Of a stretch of 64,000 nt of DNA, positions 26,559-36,811 are shown piece after piece. The DNA is from Metabacillus niabensis (GTDB lineage: Bacteria > Bacillota > Bacilli > Bacillales > Bacillaceae). The first letter of the stretch is position 1; each line of letters starts with the position of its first letter. Position numbers and translations under genes: made by a program. The stretch is taken from NCBI RefSeq assembly GCF_020524345.1, contig NZ_JAIVLH010000001.1, forward strand, positions 248,001 to 312,000. Direction: 5' to 3'. The notes beneath the pieces are model-generated. The model saw nothing but the letters and a program-made list of their open reading frames with translations, did no database searches and was not told the origin of the DNA.

Positions 26559-27818
26559 ATGAACAGTATAATACTTGATAAAATAGTTGTGAATAGAAAC
26601 AGGGTTGATTATTTTTTTAGTGTTACAGGTAATATACAAAAGTATTTTAAATCAGAAAATCATATGTTCTTTGAATATAACTATGATATTACTGATATTC
26701 CAAAAAGCATTTTATCAATTCCATTTGTATCAAATGTAATTCCCTTAATCTGGATTACTGACTCAACAATACGAATTGACCAACTAGATAAATCATTTTT
26801 TGATTGTTTAAATAATATAAGAGATGCGTATCAAGATATGTTTCCTAATATTGAGTTTAAAGGTTCGATTTCCGTAAATAAAATAGTTACTAATATCTAT
26901 GTCCCTGAACGAGAGGCAGCATCTTTATTCAGTGGAGGCCTTGATGCTCATACAACTTTTATAAGAATAAAAGATAAAAATCCATTATTAATAACAGAGT
27001 ATGGTTGGCATGAGAAGGACATTCAATTTAGTGAAGTTTGGGAAGCGGATAAAGAGAACGCAGAGCGATTTGGAGAAAGTTATGGATTAGGAAACATTCT
27101 AATTCAATCGAATTATGGCACATTTATGAGAGCTTCTGAAATTGACCATGATTTTAACAAAAAATTAGGAGATTCATGGTGGCATGGGTTACATCATAGT
27201 TTAGCTATTATATCAGCTGCAATACCCCTAGCTTACATGTTAAAGGTTAAGTGTATATATATTGCAAGTTCAAACACTCCATTACATAAAGTAACTTGCG
27301 CATCAGATCCTACGGTAGATAATGAAATAAAATTTGCGTCTGGTATGGTATTTCATGATGCATACGAACTTACAAGACAAGATAAGGTTAAAGTTGTAGT
27401 GGATTATTACTATGAGAGAAAAAAAACTGTAAATATAAGGGTATGTTTTAAAAATGAAGAAAATTGTTGTAAATGTGAAAAATGTTTAAGAACTATTTTA
27501 GGAATAGTTGCAGAAGGGAAAAATCCTTCCGCCTATGGCTTTAATGTCCCTAATAACCTTTCTGAACATGTTAAAACATATTTAAACCAAGAGGTAAAAT
27601 TTTTCACTGACACATTTATAAACATTTATTGGACTTTAATCCAAAAAAGAATGAAAGAAAATTATACGAAAATAAAGTATAGAGATTTGCTAGACTGGTT
27701 TTTAGACTATGATTTCATGACAGAACGTAAAAAATCGTTACTAAAATATCGAGTTACAAAGTTTTTCCCAATTTTAAAAAGAAAGATTTCTAACAAAGTC
27801 AATAGAATGTTTGCATAA
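26559..27818 (+). CDS. PP-loop ATPase-like protein in the eps operon
   Basis: A 419-residue protein whose specific function I do not recognise. It has a PP-loop (ATP pyrophosphatase) motif LFSGGLDAHTTF near residue 125 and a Cys cluster CFKNEENCCKCEKCLRT near residue 300 that could bind zinc, an arrangement reminiscent of QueC/ExsB-type enzymes. It has a basic C-terminus and no membrane helix. PP-loop enzymes adenylate a carbonyl or carboxylate and replace it with N or S, so a sugar or acid modification is a reasonable guess. Confidence 0.7.
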   Translation: MNSIILDKIVVNRNRVDYFFSVTGNIQKYFKSENHMFFEYNYDITDIPKSILSIPFVSNVIPLIWITDSTIRIDQLDKSFFDCLNNIRDAYQDMFPNIEFKGSISVNKIVTNIYVPEREAASLFSGGLDAHTTFIRIKDKNPLLITEYGWHEKDIQFSEVWEADKENAERFGESYGLGNILIQSNYGTFMRASEIDHDFNKKLGDSWWHGLHHSLAIISAAIPLAYMLKVKCIYIASSNTPLHKVTCASDPTVDNEIKFASGMVFHDAYELTRQDKVKVVVDYYYERKKTVNIRVCFKNEENCCKCEKCLRTILGIVAEGKNPSAYGFNVPNNLSEHVKTYLNQEVKFFTDTFINIYWTLIQKRMKENYTKIKYRDLLDWFLDYDFMTERKKSLLKYRVTKFFPILKRKISNKVNRMFA

Positions 27819-27842
27819 AATATGTAAAACAGAGGTATTGTT

Positions 27843-29384
27843 ATGAGAGTACAAAATTCGCTAAGGAATATGTTTTTTGGTGTGTCTGGACAAATAATTA
27901 GCGCAATTATGGGTTTTATTGTTAGAACGGTATTTATTTATACTCTTGGTATAGAATACTTAGGCATAGAAGGTCTTTTTACAAGCATATTGACTATGTT
28001 ATCACTTGCGAACTTAGGTTTTGACACAGCCATGATTTATAGTTTATATAAGCCCATTGCCGAAAAGGATACATACAAAATTCAGGCACTTATGAATTTA
28101 TATCAAAAGGCATATAGACTTATAGGGATAATTATTTTATTAATAGGATTATCACTATTACCATTTCTTCCATATTTAATAAATAGTCAAACTACAATTA
28201 ATAATTTAAATATTATCTATATTTTATTTTTACTTAATTCTGTTTCATCATATTATTTTGTCTATAAACATTCTATTATTATTGCAGATCAACGTAATCA
28301 TATTATTTCTAAGATACACGCTGTTTTTATCATTCTATCTAACATTGCGCAAATAATAATATTATTAAGTATAGAAAATTATATCGTGGTACTTACTACT
28401 CAAATATTTTTTAGAATTATTGAGAATGGATACATTGCAAAAAAGGCAAATACGTTATACCCATTTATAAAAGAAAAAAATAAGGCAAAGTTATCTAAAA
28501 AAGAGAAAAAATCGTTTTTTAAAAATTTATACGCATTAATGTTATATAAAATTAGTGGTGTTGTAATAAATGGAACTGACAATATTATTATCTCTATATT
28601 TGTTGGAGTAACTGCGGTAGGAATCTACTCAAATTATTTGTTAATTATAGGTACAATAACTACTTTTTTAAGCTATATTTTTTATTCTATTACTGCCAGC
28701 GTTGGGAATTTAATTGTAAAAGAGAGTGAAGAGAAAAAACATTTTATATTCCGCATATTGAATTTTGCTAATTTTTGGATTTACGGCTTTTTTGCTGTAT
28801 GTCTTTGGAATTTAATCGACCCTTTTATATCAATATGGCTAGGTAAACAATATGTGTTTGATAAGTATATAGTCTTTGCAATAATATTGAATTTTTTTAC
28901 TGCTGGAATGCAAGATGCTTCTTCAACTTTTAGAGAAACGACTGGACTATTTAATAAAGGTAAATACAGACCAATATTTGCAGCTGTTATAAATATTGTT
29001 GTTTCTATAATCCTTGCAAAACAAATAGGGTTGGCGGGTGTACTTTTTGGTACTGTTATTAGTAGATTATGTACATATTTTTGGTATGATCCTTATGTTA
29101 TATTTAAATTTGTTTTTAAAAAGTCGGTTAAAACATATTTCTTTAGATATTTATTGTATTTAGTGTTAGTTTTAATATCTACAGTAATTACTGATAGTCT
29201 AGGAAATGTACTTGATAACAATGTATATATTAACTTAGTAGTACGAGGGATTTTGTGTTTGATTATTCCCAATATGCTTTTCTGGATTATATTTAAAAGT
29301 ACAGAAGAATTCAAATATGTATGGAGTATAGTGAGTACATTACCTAACAAATTGAATTCTAAGGAGTTGGCTAAAAATGCTTAG
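27843..29384 (+). CDS. Wzx-like polysaccharide flippase
   Basis: A 513-residue MOP-superfamily membrane protein with 12-14 hydrophobic segments. The N-terminus VQNSLRNMFFGVSGQIISAIMGFIVRTVFIYTLGIEYLGIEGLF is typical of flippases that move lipid-linked repeat units across the membrane. It complements the EpsG-like polymerase and completes a Wzx/Wzy-type system. The basic loop KEKNKAKLSKKEKKSF near residue 215 is cytosolic. Confidence 0.9.
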   Translation: MRVQNSLRNMFFGVSGQIISAIMGFIVRTVFIYTLGIEYLGIEGLFTSILTMLSLANLGFDTAMIYSLYKPIAEKDTYKIQALMNLYQKAYRLIGIIILLIGLSLLPFLPYLINSQTTINNLNIIYILFLLNSVSSYYFVYKHSIIIADQRNHIISKIHAVFIILSNIAQIIILLSIENYIVVLTTQIFFRIIENGYIAKKANTLYPFIKEKNKAKLSKKEKKSFFKNLYALMLYKISGVVINGTDNIIISIFVGVTAVGIYSNYLLIIGTITTFLSYIFYSITASVGNLIVKESEEKKHFIFRILNFANFWIYGFFAVCLWNLIDPFISIWLGKQYVFDKYIVFAIILNFFTAGMQDASSTFRETTGLFNKGKYRPIFAAVINIVVSIILAKQIGLAGVLFGTVISRLCTYFWYDPYVIFKFVFKKSVKTYFFRYLLYLVLVLISTVITDSLGNVLDNNVYINLVVRGILCLIIPNMLFWIIFKSTEEFKYVWSIVSTLPNKLNSKELAKNA

Positions 29385-29573
29385 ATGCTAGGTGTTTACA
29401 TGCGACCTTTACTATTGAGCTATATTCTATGAATAAAAATGTTACTTATTTATGGGGACATATTTGTAATTCTATCAAATTTATAAAAACCATAAATTCA
29501 AGAAATGATATTAGATAGGAATTTAGAAAATGTAATCAAATGTATCTTCTTATTTAGGATGGAGGATTTATTT

Positions 29574-30068
29574 TTGAAAAAACTTATGATTAAATTTTTT
29601 AATATAGGAGGTATTCATGGTCTAATTGCCTTGAATAATTATCGAATTGGTAATTGGCTATTCTACAAGTGTAATGTCCCAATAATGAAAAATATCTTTT
29701 GGATTATATATAGGTTATTTGATTATTTTTTCGTAAGAACATTTCTTGGATCAGAGTTCCCAGCTCAAGCTAAAATTGGCAAGAATCTAAAACTTCCGCA
29801 TGGAGGTAAAGGAATTATAATCGAAAGAAATGTAGTAATAGGGGATAATGTTACAATCTATCATCAAGTCACACTTGGAATCAATAATCATGCTGGAGTA
29901 TCTCCAAAAATAGGTGATAATGTATTTATAGGTGCTGGTGCTAAAATTCTAGGTGGCGTGATTGTTGGTGATGGATCCAAAATCGGAGCCAATGCTGTTG
30001 TTATAAAAAATGTTCCCAAAAATTCTACTGCTGTTGGTGTACCGGCAAGAATATTAACGAAAAACTAA
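29574..30068 (+). CDS. Serine acetyltransferase-like hexapeptide O-acetyltransferase
   Basis: A protein of about 164 residues with a short N-terminal domain (IGGIHGLIALNNYRIGNWLF) and a left-handed beta-helix built of hexapeptide repeats (AKIGKNLKLPHGGKGIIIE, VVIGDNVTIYHQVTLG, PKIGDNVFIGAGAKILGG). His in YHQVTLG is the expected catalytic residue. It probably O-acetylates a sugar of the polymer. The TTG start is chosen for GGAGG eight bases upstream; ATG codons further upstream lack this. Last gene of the eps operon. Confidence 0.8.
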   Translation: MKKLMIKFFNIGGIHGLIALNNYRIGNWLFYKCNVPIMKNIFWIIYRLFDYFFVRTFLGSEFPAQAKIGKNLKLPHGGKGIIIERNVVIGDNVTIYHQVTLGINNHAGVSPKIGDNVFIGAGAKILGGVIVGDGSKIGANAVVIKNVPKNSTAVGVPARILTKN

Positions 30069-30138
30069 AATGAGTTTTGCATAATCAATCATACAAAAAA
30101 TGTACTATGAATAGCTTGTGATTTTTAATCTGAGGGGA

Positions 30139-30175
30139 GTGTCTGTGCTTATTACTTGCCAGACACGTTTTTTTT
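30139..30175 (+). terminator. intrinsic terminator of the eps operon
   Basis: GTGTCTG and CAGACAC arms, 14-base loop, followed by GTTTTTTTT. It lies 70 bases after the acetyltransferase and closes the 19.6-kb operon. Confidence 0.88.
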
Positions 30176-30651
30176 GATTCAACCAAAACATTTAACAAGA
30201 GTCTGGTAATGAGTTGGTTCAACAACAAAGTCTGTTCTTGATATACAAAACACACCTTTTATACTACTCGCCTTATTCGACTAGGAATGCCCTTGCGCTC
30301 TATTATCTATATTTTGAACATCAGTATTTATTGATATATAATTAAGCAGTCAAAAATTAAGTTTGTCATTTCACATTTCTATATATTTATTTTAAGTTAA
30401 GTTTTTGTTCATTCGTATTGTTTGAATGTTGCTTTCTCTCAATTACATTTTTTAAAGTAATCGTGCAGAGAATAACTGTATCTAATTAGTGGGAGGGGAT
30501 TCAGAGCCACTTGTGCCTCAGACATACATTTATATGATCTCAAGGATTATTACTTGCAACCTTTCATTTATAAAAGCAGCCTATATAGCCCTCAAAAATA
30601 TTAGATTACCTAATCTATAATAACCCATTCGGGTTATTAAAATAGTTAATT
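30176..30651. other. non-coding gap after the eps operon
   Basis: I see no gene, RNA or mobile-element remnant in these 476 bases. Two small inverted repeats are present: AGATTA-CC-TAATCT near 30603 and AATAACCC-ATTC-GGGTTATT near 30621. The second may help end the minus-strand gene but lacks a clear U-tract. Confidence 0.5.
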
Positions 30652-32751
30652 TTAGGGTTCAATAATACCATTAATTATATTATTTTCAATTATAGATTTA
30701 TTAATGGAATTAATACTAGCCATCCTTAATATATTATTTTTAATAACTATTACAGCGTTATTTGTAGTGGAGTTTTGTATCCCCACTTGATTTATTTTTG
30801 TGGCAGAAAGGAAGTTATTCTCAATTATAATTAAATTACCAGAAAAGGAAGATTCTATTAGAATTATAGGTCTAGGATGAACGTCATTGGTAACTTTTAT
30901 TATATTATCTTTCATGATTACTTCATCTACTATATTTTGTAACCTCAGAATTGTCCCGCTCGATTTGTTAAAAATACAATTTTTCATTTTAAATGATTTG
31001 ATGTTTTTTAATATTAGTAGACTGTTGTTAATATCTTCACTACTAATTTTACAATCTATTAGTTCAAGTCCATCATTTTCATTAGATATAATATCAAGAA
31101 AATCAACGTTCTTAAATGTACAATTAATATACCTTCCTGCAAATAAGGCAGGATTTTTTACATTATTAAAAATTATGTTTTCAAAAATCCACCCCCCTTT
31201 AAATTTAGATGAATTGGCATAGGTTAAATAATACACGTCGTGTCCTTCAAATGTACAGTTTGATATAACTTGAGGCTCGTTAATAAGTTCTAAAGTCCAT
31301 TGTAAATTGGAGAAGGCATTAATTTTGTCAGAATCATTGTAAAATCTACAACCATCTATCTTAACAAGATAGGCAAAGGGATTATTGACGACCAGTTTAC
31401 TGTTATGAAAAAGATTATTATATAGATTTAGAGGTCTATTTTTATAAGTGCCTAGAACATTTAACTGTGTTCCGTAGAGATTATTATTTGCAAAAATAAC
31501 CTCACCAGATAATATGACCTTTGCTTTGTATAAGATATTACTAGTTATGGAAACTTTATCTGCACCTCCATTAATTGCTAATGATGCTCCTTCACTCAGT
31601 GTATAAGAAATTTTATTCTCTGCTATAAATATTGATTTCCCATTTACAACAACTACATCATAAAAATTATTATGATGAAAGTTATTGCTATTGATATAGA
31701 TGAATTGATTCAAATCATATCCGTCCTCTATGTCGATTCCTGCTTGTGGAGGAGTTCCACCTATATGATGTATCTCATTTTCTCTAATATAAATATATTT
31801 TGTACCACATATACTTATTCCCTGCCTTCTACAATGATGTAGATCACATTTATTAATATAGGTGTGCTGTGGAAAAGATGGTACTCTTACGTTTATTAAG
31901 CAATTATTACTTACTGGTATTTTACTTTGGTGTAATTGAATTTTTGCATAATCTGCCTTTATTGGTACTTCTACCTCATCGAAAAATTGTACTTGTTTTC
32001 TTGATGAAAGGAATGTATTATCACTATTATAAAAAAAAACGTCATAATAGTCCGTTATTATATCAGACCCTAAATCTCCGTATCCATTACCATACAATCC
32101 AAAATAGCCATATTTCTTAATTGCTAATTGATTCATGTCAATTTTTAAGGTGGAACGTATTTTACTAGGGTTTTGGATTAAAGTCCCATCAATAGTGCTT
32201 ATACTACCTTGTTCCCATGAACTAGCAAAATCTACAGGTGTAGGAAAAATCTGCCCGAATGTACTATTTATAGTTATAGCATCTCCAGTACAATTAAGTA
32301 TCTCAAGGTTATCTAATGTAATAAATCTAGTATTATTTCCCCCGTTCGATGGAGGAGTAAAGCTACCGACTTGAATACCATAACCAGCCTCATGAGTTCC
32401 TCCAGAGGAATAATCATGCGTTTCCTTGTCTCCTTCAATTATGCCATTTGTTACCCTTGAAAACCTTTGATTTCTCTGAAAACTTATTATTGCATAGTGT
32501 ATTCGATTGTTATCTCTTACTTTTAATGTTGAACCGTTTAAATTTAATGTCATAAAACTTTGCGGCTCTATTGTATTGTACTCATCTATTAAATAAGTCC
32601 CTCTTGGTAAAATAATTTCTATAAAATTGTTTTGTGCTGCCCAAACTATTGCATCATTTAGACCTTTAGTCGTATTTACAGCATCGGTTCCATCTTTTTT
32701 CATTCCCCAACGATCAAGTTCTACTACATAGGTTGCATTAGAACTAACCAT
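30652..32751 (-). CDS. Right-handed beta-helix (pectate-lyase-like) protein
   Basis: A 699-residue protein with an N-terminal Pectate_lyase_3-type entry (DRWGMKKDGTDAVNTTKGLNDAI, then LPRGTYLIDE) followed by a long series of Asn-rich beta-helix coils such as ILNCTGDAITINS, IYIRENEIHHIGG and VSITSNILYKAK. Such folds form polysaccharide lyases, hydrolases and phage tailspikes. No signal peptide is seen, so export or role is unclear. It is convergent with the eps operon and could trim or modify its polymer; this is inference. Confidence 0.78.
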   Translation of the reverse strand: MVSSNATYVVELDRWGMKKDGTDAVNTTKGLNDAIVWAAQNNFIEIILPRGTYLIDEYNTIEPQSFMTLNLNGSTLKVRDNNRIHYAIISFQRNQRFSRVTNGIIEGDKETHDYSSGGTHEAGYGIQVGSFTPPSNGGNNTRFITLDNLEILNCTGDAITINSTFGQIFPTPVDFASSWEQGSISTIDGTLIQNPSKIRSTLKIDMNQLAIKKYGYFGLYGNGYGDLGSDIITDYYDVFFYNSDNTFLSSRKQVQFFDEVEVPIKADYAKIQLHQSKIPVSNNCLINVRVPSFPQHTYINKCDLHHCRRQGISICGTKYIYIRENEIHHIGGTPPQAGIDIEDGYDLNQFIYINSNNFHHNNFYDVVVVNGKSIFIAENKISYTLSEGASLAINGGADKVSITSNILYKAKVILSGEVIFANNNLYGTQLNVLGTYKNRPLNLYNNLFHNSKLVVNNPFAYLVKIDGCRFYNDSDKINAFSNLQWTLELINEPQVISNCTFEGHDVYYLTYANSSKFKGGWIFENIIFNNVKNPALFAGRYINCTFKNVDFLDIISNENDGLELIDCKISSEDINNSLLILKNIKSFKMKNCIFNKSSGTILRLQNIVDEVIMKDNIIKVTNDVHPRPIILIESSFSGNLIIIENNFLSATKINQVGIQNSTTNNAVIVIKNNILRMASINSINKSIIENNIINGIIEP

Positions 32752-32917
32752 AAAAATATCATCTCCATAAATTATTATAAAAGTACTTTCAATTTATTAA
32801 ATTCTAGTAGCTATCAATATGCTTGGACAAAATGGTAAAAAAAATAAATGAATGCGTATAAAAATTAAATAATAAAATTGTGTTTTTTAGGAATTTTACA
32901 TTAAATATTTGAAGTGG

Positions 32918-32970
32918 TTGATTAATAGTAAGCAGGGGTGTAAAATGAATGTAGGTTCTTTATAAAGAAC
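32918..32970 (+). promoter_or_regulatory. galE promoter with perfect SinR-type palindrome
   Basis: TTGATT (32918-32923), a 17-base spacer and TAAAAT (32941-32946) form a good SigA promoter. The perfect palindrome GTTCTTTATAAAGAAC (32955-32970) covers the predicted start-point. Both halves match GTTCTYT. The 179-base leader to galE also holds ATTCTTTATTAAGAAA near 33068. Confidence 0.7.
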
Positions 32971-33149
32971 GGATTAAATTTTCGATTTTTAAAGTGTATT
33001 AGACTTATTTCATCTAATAAAAGAGAATAAAGTTTGATTAAATTCATTTAAATGTTACAGCGATTGGATTCTTTATTAAGAAAATGCTTAGAATTTCCCC
33101 ACTTCTTAAATATATATAACTAAAAATTAAAATTTCGGAGGCAAAGTCC

Positions 33150-34199
33150 ATGTCCATCTTAATCACAGGCGGAGCAGGTTATATCGGCTCCCACACATGC
33201 GTAGAATTATTAAACGCAGGATATGAAATTGTGGTACTAGATAATCTATCAAACAGTAAAGTGGATTCGCTTGATCGTATTAGAGAAATTACCTCAAAGG
33301 ACTTTAAATTTTATCAAACTGATTTACTGAACAAACCTGAATTGCAAAACATTTTTGCTGAAAACAACATAGAAGCTGTTATCCATTTCGCTGGATTAAA
33401 AGCTGTTGGAGAATCGGTTTCTATCCCATTGCATTATTACCACAACAATATTACTGGAACACTAATTCTGTGTGATGTAATGGAGCAATTCGGCGTTCAT
33501 AACATGGTCTTTAGTTCGTCAGCAACCGTGTATGGTATACAAGAACAGGTCCCACTCTCTGAAGAATTACCTCTTCAAGCAACAAATCCATATGGAAGAA
33601 CAAAGCTGATGATTGAGGAAATATTACAAGATGTTTATGTTTCAAATAAAAATTGGAGTGTAGCTATATTGCGATACTTTAATCCGGTAGGAGCTCATTC
33701 TAGCGGAATTATGGGGGAAGATCCTAATGGTATACCAAATAATCTTGTACCGTACATAACTCAAGTAGCTGTTGGAAAATTATCTGAACTTAGAGTTTTT
33801 GGGAATGACTATTCTACTCATGATGGAACAGGTGTTAGAGATTATATCCATGTCGTAGATCTTGCAGCCGGCCATTTAAAAGCACTTGAAAAAGTAATGG
33901 TATCTTCAGGTGTAAGTGCTTATAATCTTGGGACGGGTACGGGATATAGTGTCTTGGATATGATTCATACTTTTGAAAAAGTAACTGGTAGATCTATACC
34001 TTATCATATTAGTAACCGTAGACCAGGGGATATAGGAATTAGCTATGCTAACCCATCGAAAGCACAAAAAGAATTAAATTGGGTAGCAAAAAAGGGGCTT
34101 GAGGAAATGTGCTTAGATTCCTGGCGATGGCAGTCTAATAATCCCAATGGTTATGAGGTATCTAGTAAAGAACAAGCGGTTTTAAATATTGTTAAATAA
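33150..34199 (+). CDS. galE: UDP-glucose 4-epimerase
   Basis: A 349-residue SDR enzyme interconverting UDP-glucose and UDP-galactose. The NAD-binding GGAGYIGSH motif is at the N-terminus, the FSSSATVYG and YGRTK (Tyr/Lys catalytic pair) motifs are present, and [10 protein letters not shown] lies near residue 230. GGAGG precedes the ATG. It stands alone between the eps and lasso loci, with its own promoter carrying a SinR-type site, and so appears to belong to the eps regulon. Confidence 0.95.
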   Translation: MSILITGGAGYIGSHTCVELLNAGYEIVVLDNLSNSKVDSLDRIREITSKDFKFYQTDLLNKPELQNIFAENNIEAVIHFAGLKAVGESVSIPLHYYHNNITGTLILCDVMEQFGVHNMVFSSSATVYGIQEQVPLSEELPLQATNPYGRTKLMIEEILQDVYVSNKNWSVAILRYFNPVGAHSSGIMGEDPNGIPNNLVPYITQVAVGKLSELRVFGNDYSTHDGTGVRDYIHVVDLAAGHLKALEKVMVSSGVSAYNLGTGTGYSVLDMIHTFEKVTGRSIPYHISNRRPGDIGISYANPSKAQKELNWVAKKGLEEMCLDSWRWQSNNPNGYEVSSKEQAVLNIVK

Positions 34200-34308
34200 T
34201 TAGGCTCAAACTATGTTCATGGTTGAAGTGACCACTAAAATAATTACATGAAGGTTAAACAAAGCAAATATTGAAAATACGTAATAAAAACTGTTGCATG
34301 CCATAAGA

Positions 34309-34421
34309 TTGTATAGTATTGTTCTTTATATAGAATAATTTTGTTCTTGAAAATGAAATGAAACTCCTACTTTTAAAAAGTGTAGTTTATTAATCATATT
34401 TATATATTCTTAATAAAGAAC
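34309..34421 (+). promoter_or_regulatory. putative promoter and SinR-type sites before the zinc-ribbon gene
   Basis: TTGTAT (34309-34314) and TAGAAT (34331-34336) with a 16-base spacer form a possible promoter, overlapped by GTTCTTTATATAGAAT (34321-34336). A second site ATTCTTAATAAAGAAC lies at 34406-34421, and a single GTTCTTG near 34342. The rest of the 340-base gap after galE shows nothing else. Confidence 0.5.
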
Positions 34422-34540
34422 GATGTTTTGTTTGAATTCAAATTGTTTCTAGAAATCTCATTTTCACTTAAATTTCGCAGCTTCTTTAACTTTTAGTGAA
34501 TTGCAATTGGTAAGTTGACCTTTATGGTTTTTAGGGGGAT

Positions 34541-34756
34541 ATGATGTATAAAAAACTATGCTCACGCTGTATGTGCATGTCTTATAGTAGTTCAGATCTT
34601 GCAAATTGGCTATGTCCACATTGTGCAAATGACTTAACAAAAGAAAAAGCGAAAAAAGTTGATCATACAATTAATATACCATTAATGAAAAAAAGACTAG
34701 AGCAGCAAAGGGGCATCAATACATATCGACAACTTTCTATAAGTAAAAGAAATTAA
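34541..34756 (+). CDS. Small zinc-ribbon-like protein
   Basis: Not recognised. 71 residues with a Cys cluster CSRCMC and CPHC, spaced like a zinc ribbon, followed by a basic Lys/Arg-rich tail (KKRLEQQRGINTYRQL). Two adjacent ATGs follow AGGGGGAT; either could start it. It lies directly upstream of the first lasso promoter and might be a small regulator or simply an unrelated gene. Confidence 0.6.
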   Translation: MMYKKLCSRCMCMSYSSSDLANWLCPHCANDLTKEKAKKVDHTINIPLMKKRLEQQRGINTYRQLSISKRN

Positions 34757-34770
34757 ATAAAAGGTGAAAA

Positions 34771-34844
34771 ATGTTATAATTTTGCATGTTTGCAGGTTCT
34801 TTAATAAGAACTTAAAGGATGATCTAGAGGGGTTTATGTTCTTT
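34771..34844 (+). promoter_or_regulatory. promoter of the first lasso unit with SinR-type palindrome
   Basis: TGTTATAAT (34771-34779) is an extended -10 element. The 16-base palindrome GTTCTTTAATAAGAAC (34796-34811) lies just downstream, where bound repressor would block early transcription, and another GTTCTTT lies at 34838-34844 shortly before the cyclase ribosome-binding site. Confidence 0.65.
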
Positions 34845-34866
34845 TTAATGCATAGGAGAGGTAAAT

Positions 34867-36807
34867 ATGAGTGCAATCGCAGGTATTGTTCATCTGAAAG
34901 ATGAGCCAATAAATCTAGAACAAGGGAATAATGTAATGTCAGCTTTACAAAAATATCCTGCTGATGATATTCAGGTTTGGCATAATGAGAGAATATTTTT
35001 CGGTTGTCATGCACAGTGGATAACACCAGAATCAGTTGGTGAACAAATTCCTTATTATGATTATGAAAGACAATTGCTTATTACAGCAGATGCGATTATT
35101 GATAATCGAAAAGAATTATTTCAGAAGTTACAAATATTCACTAGTGCTTCAGCGATCACTGATAGTCAGTTAATTTTACTTGCCTATGAAAAATGGGGAG
35201 AGGATGTGCCAAAATACTTAGTTGGTGATTTTGCTTTTTTGATTTGGGATGAAAGAAATCAGCATCTGTTTGGAGCTAGGGACTTTTCAGGAACAAGAAC
35301 ATTGTACTTTTTTCATAATAAAGAGAAGTTTGCTTGTTGTACTGTTATAGAGCCTTTGTTTTTATTGCCATACATTCAAAAAAACTTAAATGAACAGTGG
35401 CTTGCCGAGTTTATTGCGATTCCGGTTACTGCAGATTCAGTATCAATAAATACAACAGTTTATAAAGATATTCAGCAAATACCACCTTCTCATACGATAA
35501 AAGTCCAGGATGGAAAAGTTGAATTATCAAGATATTCAATGATTAACTCAGGAGAAAAATTAAAGCTAAAATCGAGTAATGAATATGAGGAAGCATTTAA
35601 AGAGGTGTTTGACAGAGCAGTCGGAGATAGGTTGCGTACCTACAAGCAAGTTGGGTCACACCTAAGCGGAGGCTTGGATTCAGGATCTGTAGTAAGCTTT
35701 GCATCAAAAACTCTTAAGGAAAAGAATAAAAAGTTACATACTTACAGTTATGTACCAGTAGATGACTTCATAGATTGGACACATAGAACTAGGATAGCGA
35801 ATGAACGACCATTTATAGAATCGACAGTTCAATATGTAGGAAATATCTCTGACCAATATTTAAGTTTTCCAGAGAAGAATCCTTTTTCAGAAATTGATGA
35901 TTGGTTAGATACGATGGAAATGCCCTATAAATTTTATGAAAATTCTTTTTGGTTAAAAGGGATTTATGAACAAGCTAACCAACAAGATGTTGGCATACTT
36001 TTAAACGGGCAAAGAGGCAATTGGACTGTGTCTTGGGGTCATGCTTTACATTTTTATGGAACTTTATTAAAGAAATTGAAATTTATAAAGTTATATAAAG
36101 AAGTGAAGTTATATAGTAAAAATCTTGGTGTAAATAAAAAGCGTACAATGAAATTTGTTTTGAAAAAAGCACTTCCATTGTTAAATAGACCTTTTTCATC
36201 ACCAAATCAAGATATCTTTCCAATATGGATTAATCAAGACTTTGCTGCAAGAACAAATGTCTTCCAAAAGCTTGAAGAACAGGGAGTAGACATTAAGGGA
36301 AACACAGTTACTGATGTATATAAAATCAGAGAAAAACAATTTGAACAATTACACTTTTGGGGATTAAATGGCACAATAGGCACAAAATTATCTCTTCGAC
36401 ATTCCCTATGGGAGCGTGATCCTACGAATGATCTTAGAGTAATTAATTTTTGTATTTCAGTACCTGAGGATCAGTATGTTCAAAATGGTCTTGACCGGTC
36501 GTTAATTCGTCGATCTACGGAAAATTTATTACCAGATAACATAAGACTTAACCAGCGGACTAGGGGAATTCAAGGTGCAGATGGCATCCACCGAATGAAA
36601 AAAAGTTGGCAATCGTTTATAGAGGAGCTAAATATGCTCTCAAATGATTCGATAATGTCAAATTTTATTAATATCGACGTTTTTAGAGATTCGTTAGAAA
36701 AAGTTAAGAATAATCCAAAACCTGAATTCATTTATGAGTTCGAATTTAAGATATTAATGAGGAGTTTAATTTTATTTCGGTTTCTAAAACAGTTTGAAGG
36801 GAGGTGA
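34867..36807 (+). CDS. Lasso peptide cyclase (asparagine-synthetase-like), copy 1
   Basis: A 646-residue AsnB-like enzyme that adenylates the ring Asp side chain of the precursor and closes the macrolactam. The N-terminal amidotransferase-like half begins MSAIAGI, without the Cys2 needed for glutaminase activity, as expected for lasso cyclases. The ATP-PPi loop is HLSGGLDSGSV near residue 267. AGGAGAGG precedes the ATG. The gene for its likely substrate starts four bases after its stop. A full-length homologue is encoded immediately downstream. Confidence 0.92.
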   Translation: MSAIAGIVHLKDEPINLEQGNNVMSALQKYPADDIQVWHNERIFFGCHAQWITPESVGEQIPYYDYERQLLITADAIIDNRKELFQKLQIFTSASAITDSQLILLAYEKWGEDVPKYLVGDFAFLIWDERNQHLFGARDFSGTRTLYFFHNKEKFACCTVIEPLFLLPYIQKNLNEQWLAEFIAIPVTADSVSINTTVYKDIQQIPPSHTIKVQDGKVELSRYSMINSGEKLKLKSSNEYEEAFKEVFDRAVGDRLRTYKQVGSHLSGGLDSGSVVSFASKTLKEKNKKLHTYSYVPVDDFIDWTHRTRIANERPFIESTVQYVGNISDQYLSFPEKNPFSEIDDWLDTMEMPYKFYENSFWLKGIYEQANQQDVGILLNGQRGNWTVSWGHALHFYGTLLKKLKFIKLYKEVKLYSKNLGVNKKRTMKFVLKKALPLLNRPFSSPNQDIFPIWINQDFAARTNVFQKLEEQGVDIKGNTVTDVYKIREKQFEQLHFWGLNGTIGTKLSLRHSLWERDPTNDLRVINFCISVPEDQYVQNGLDRSLIRRSTENLLPDNIRLNQRTRGIQGADGIHRMKKSWQSFIEELNMLSNDSIMSNFINIDVFRDSLEKVKNNPKPEFIYEFEFKILMRSLILFRFLKQFEGR

Positions 36808-36811
36808 CGAG

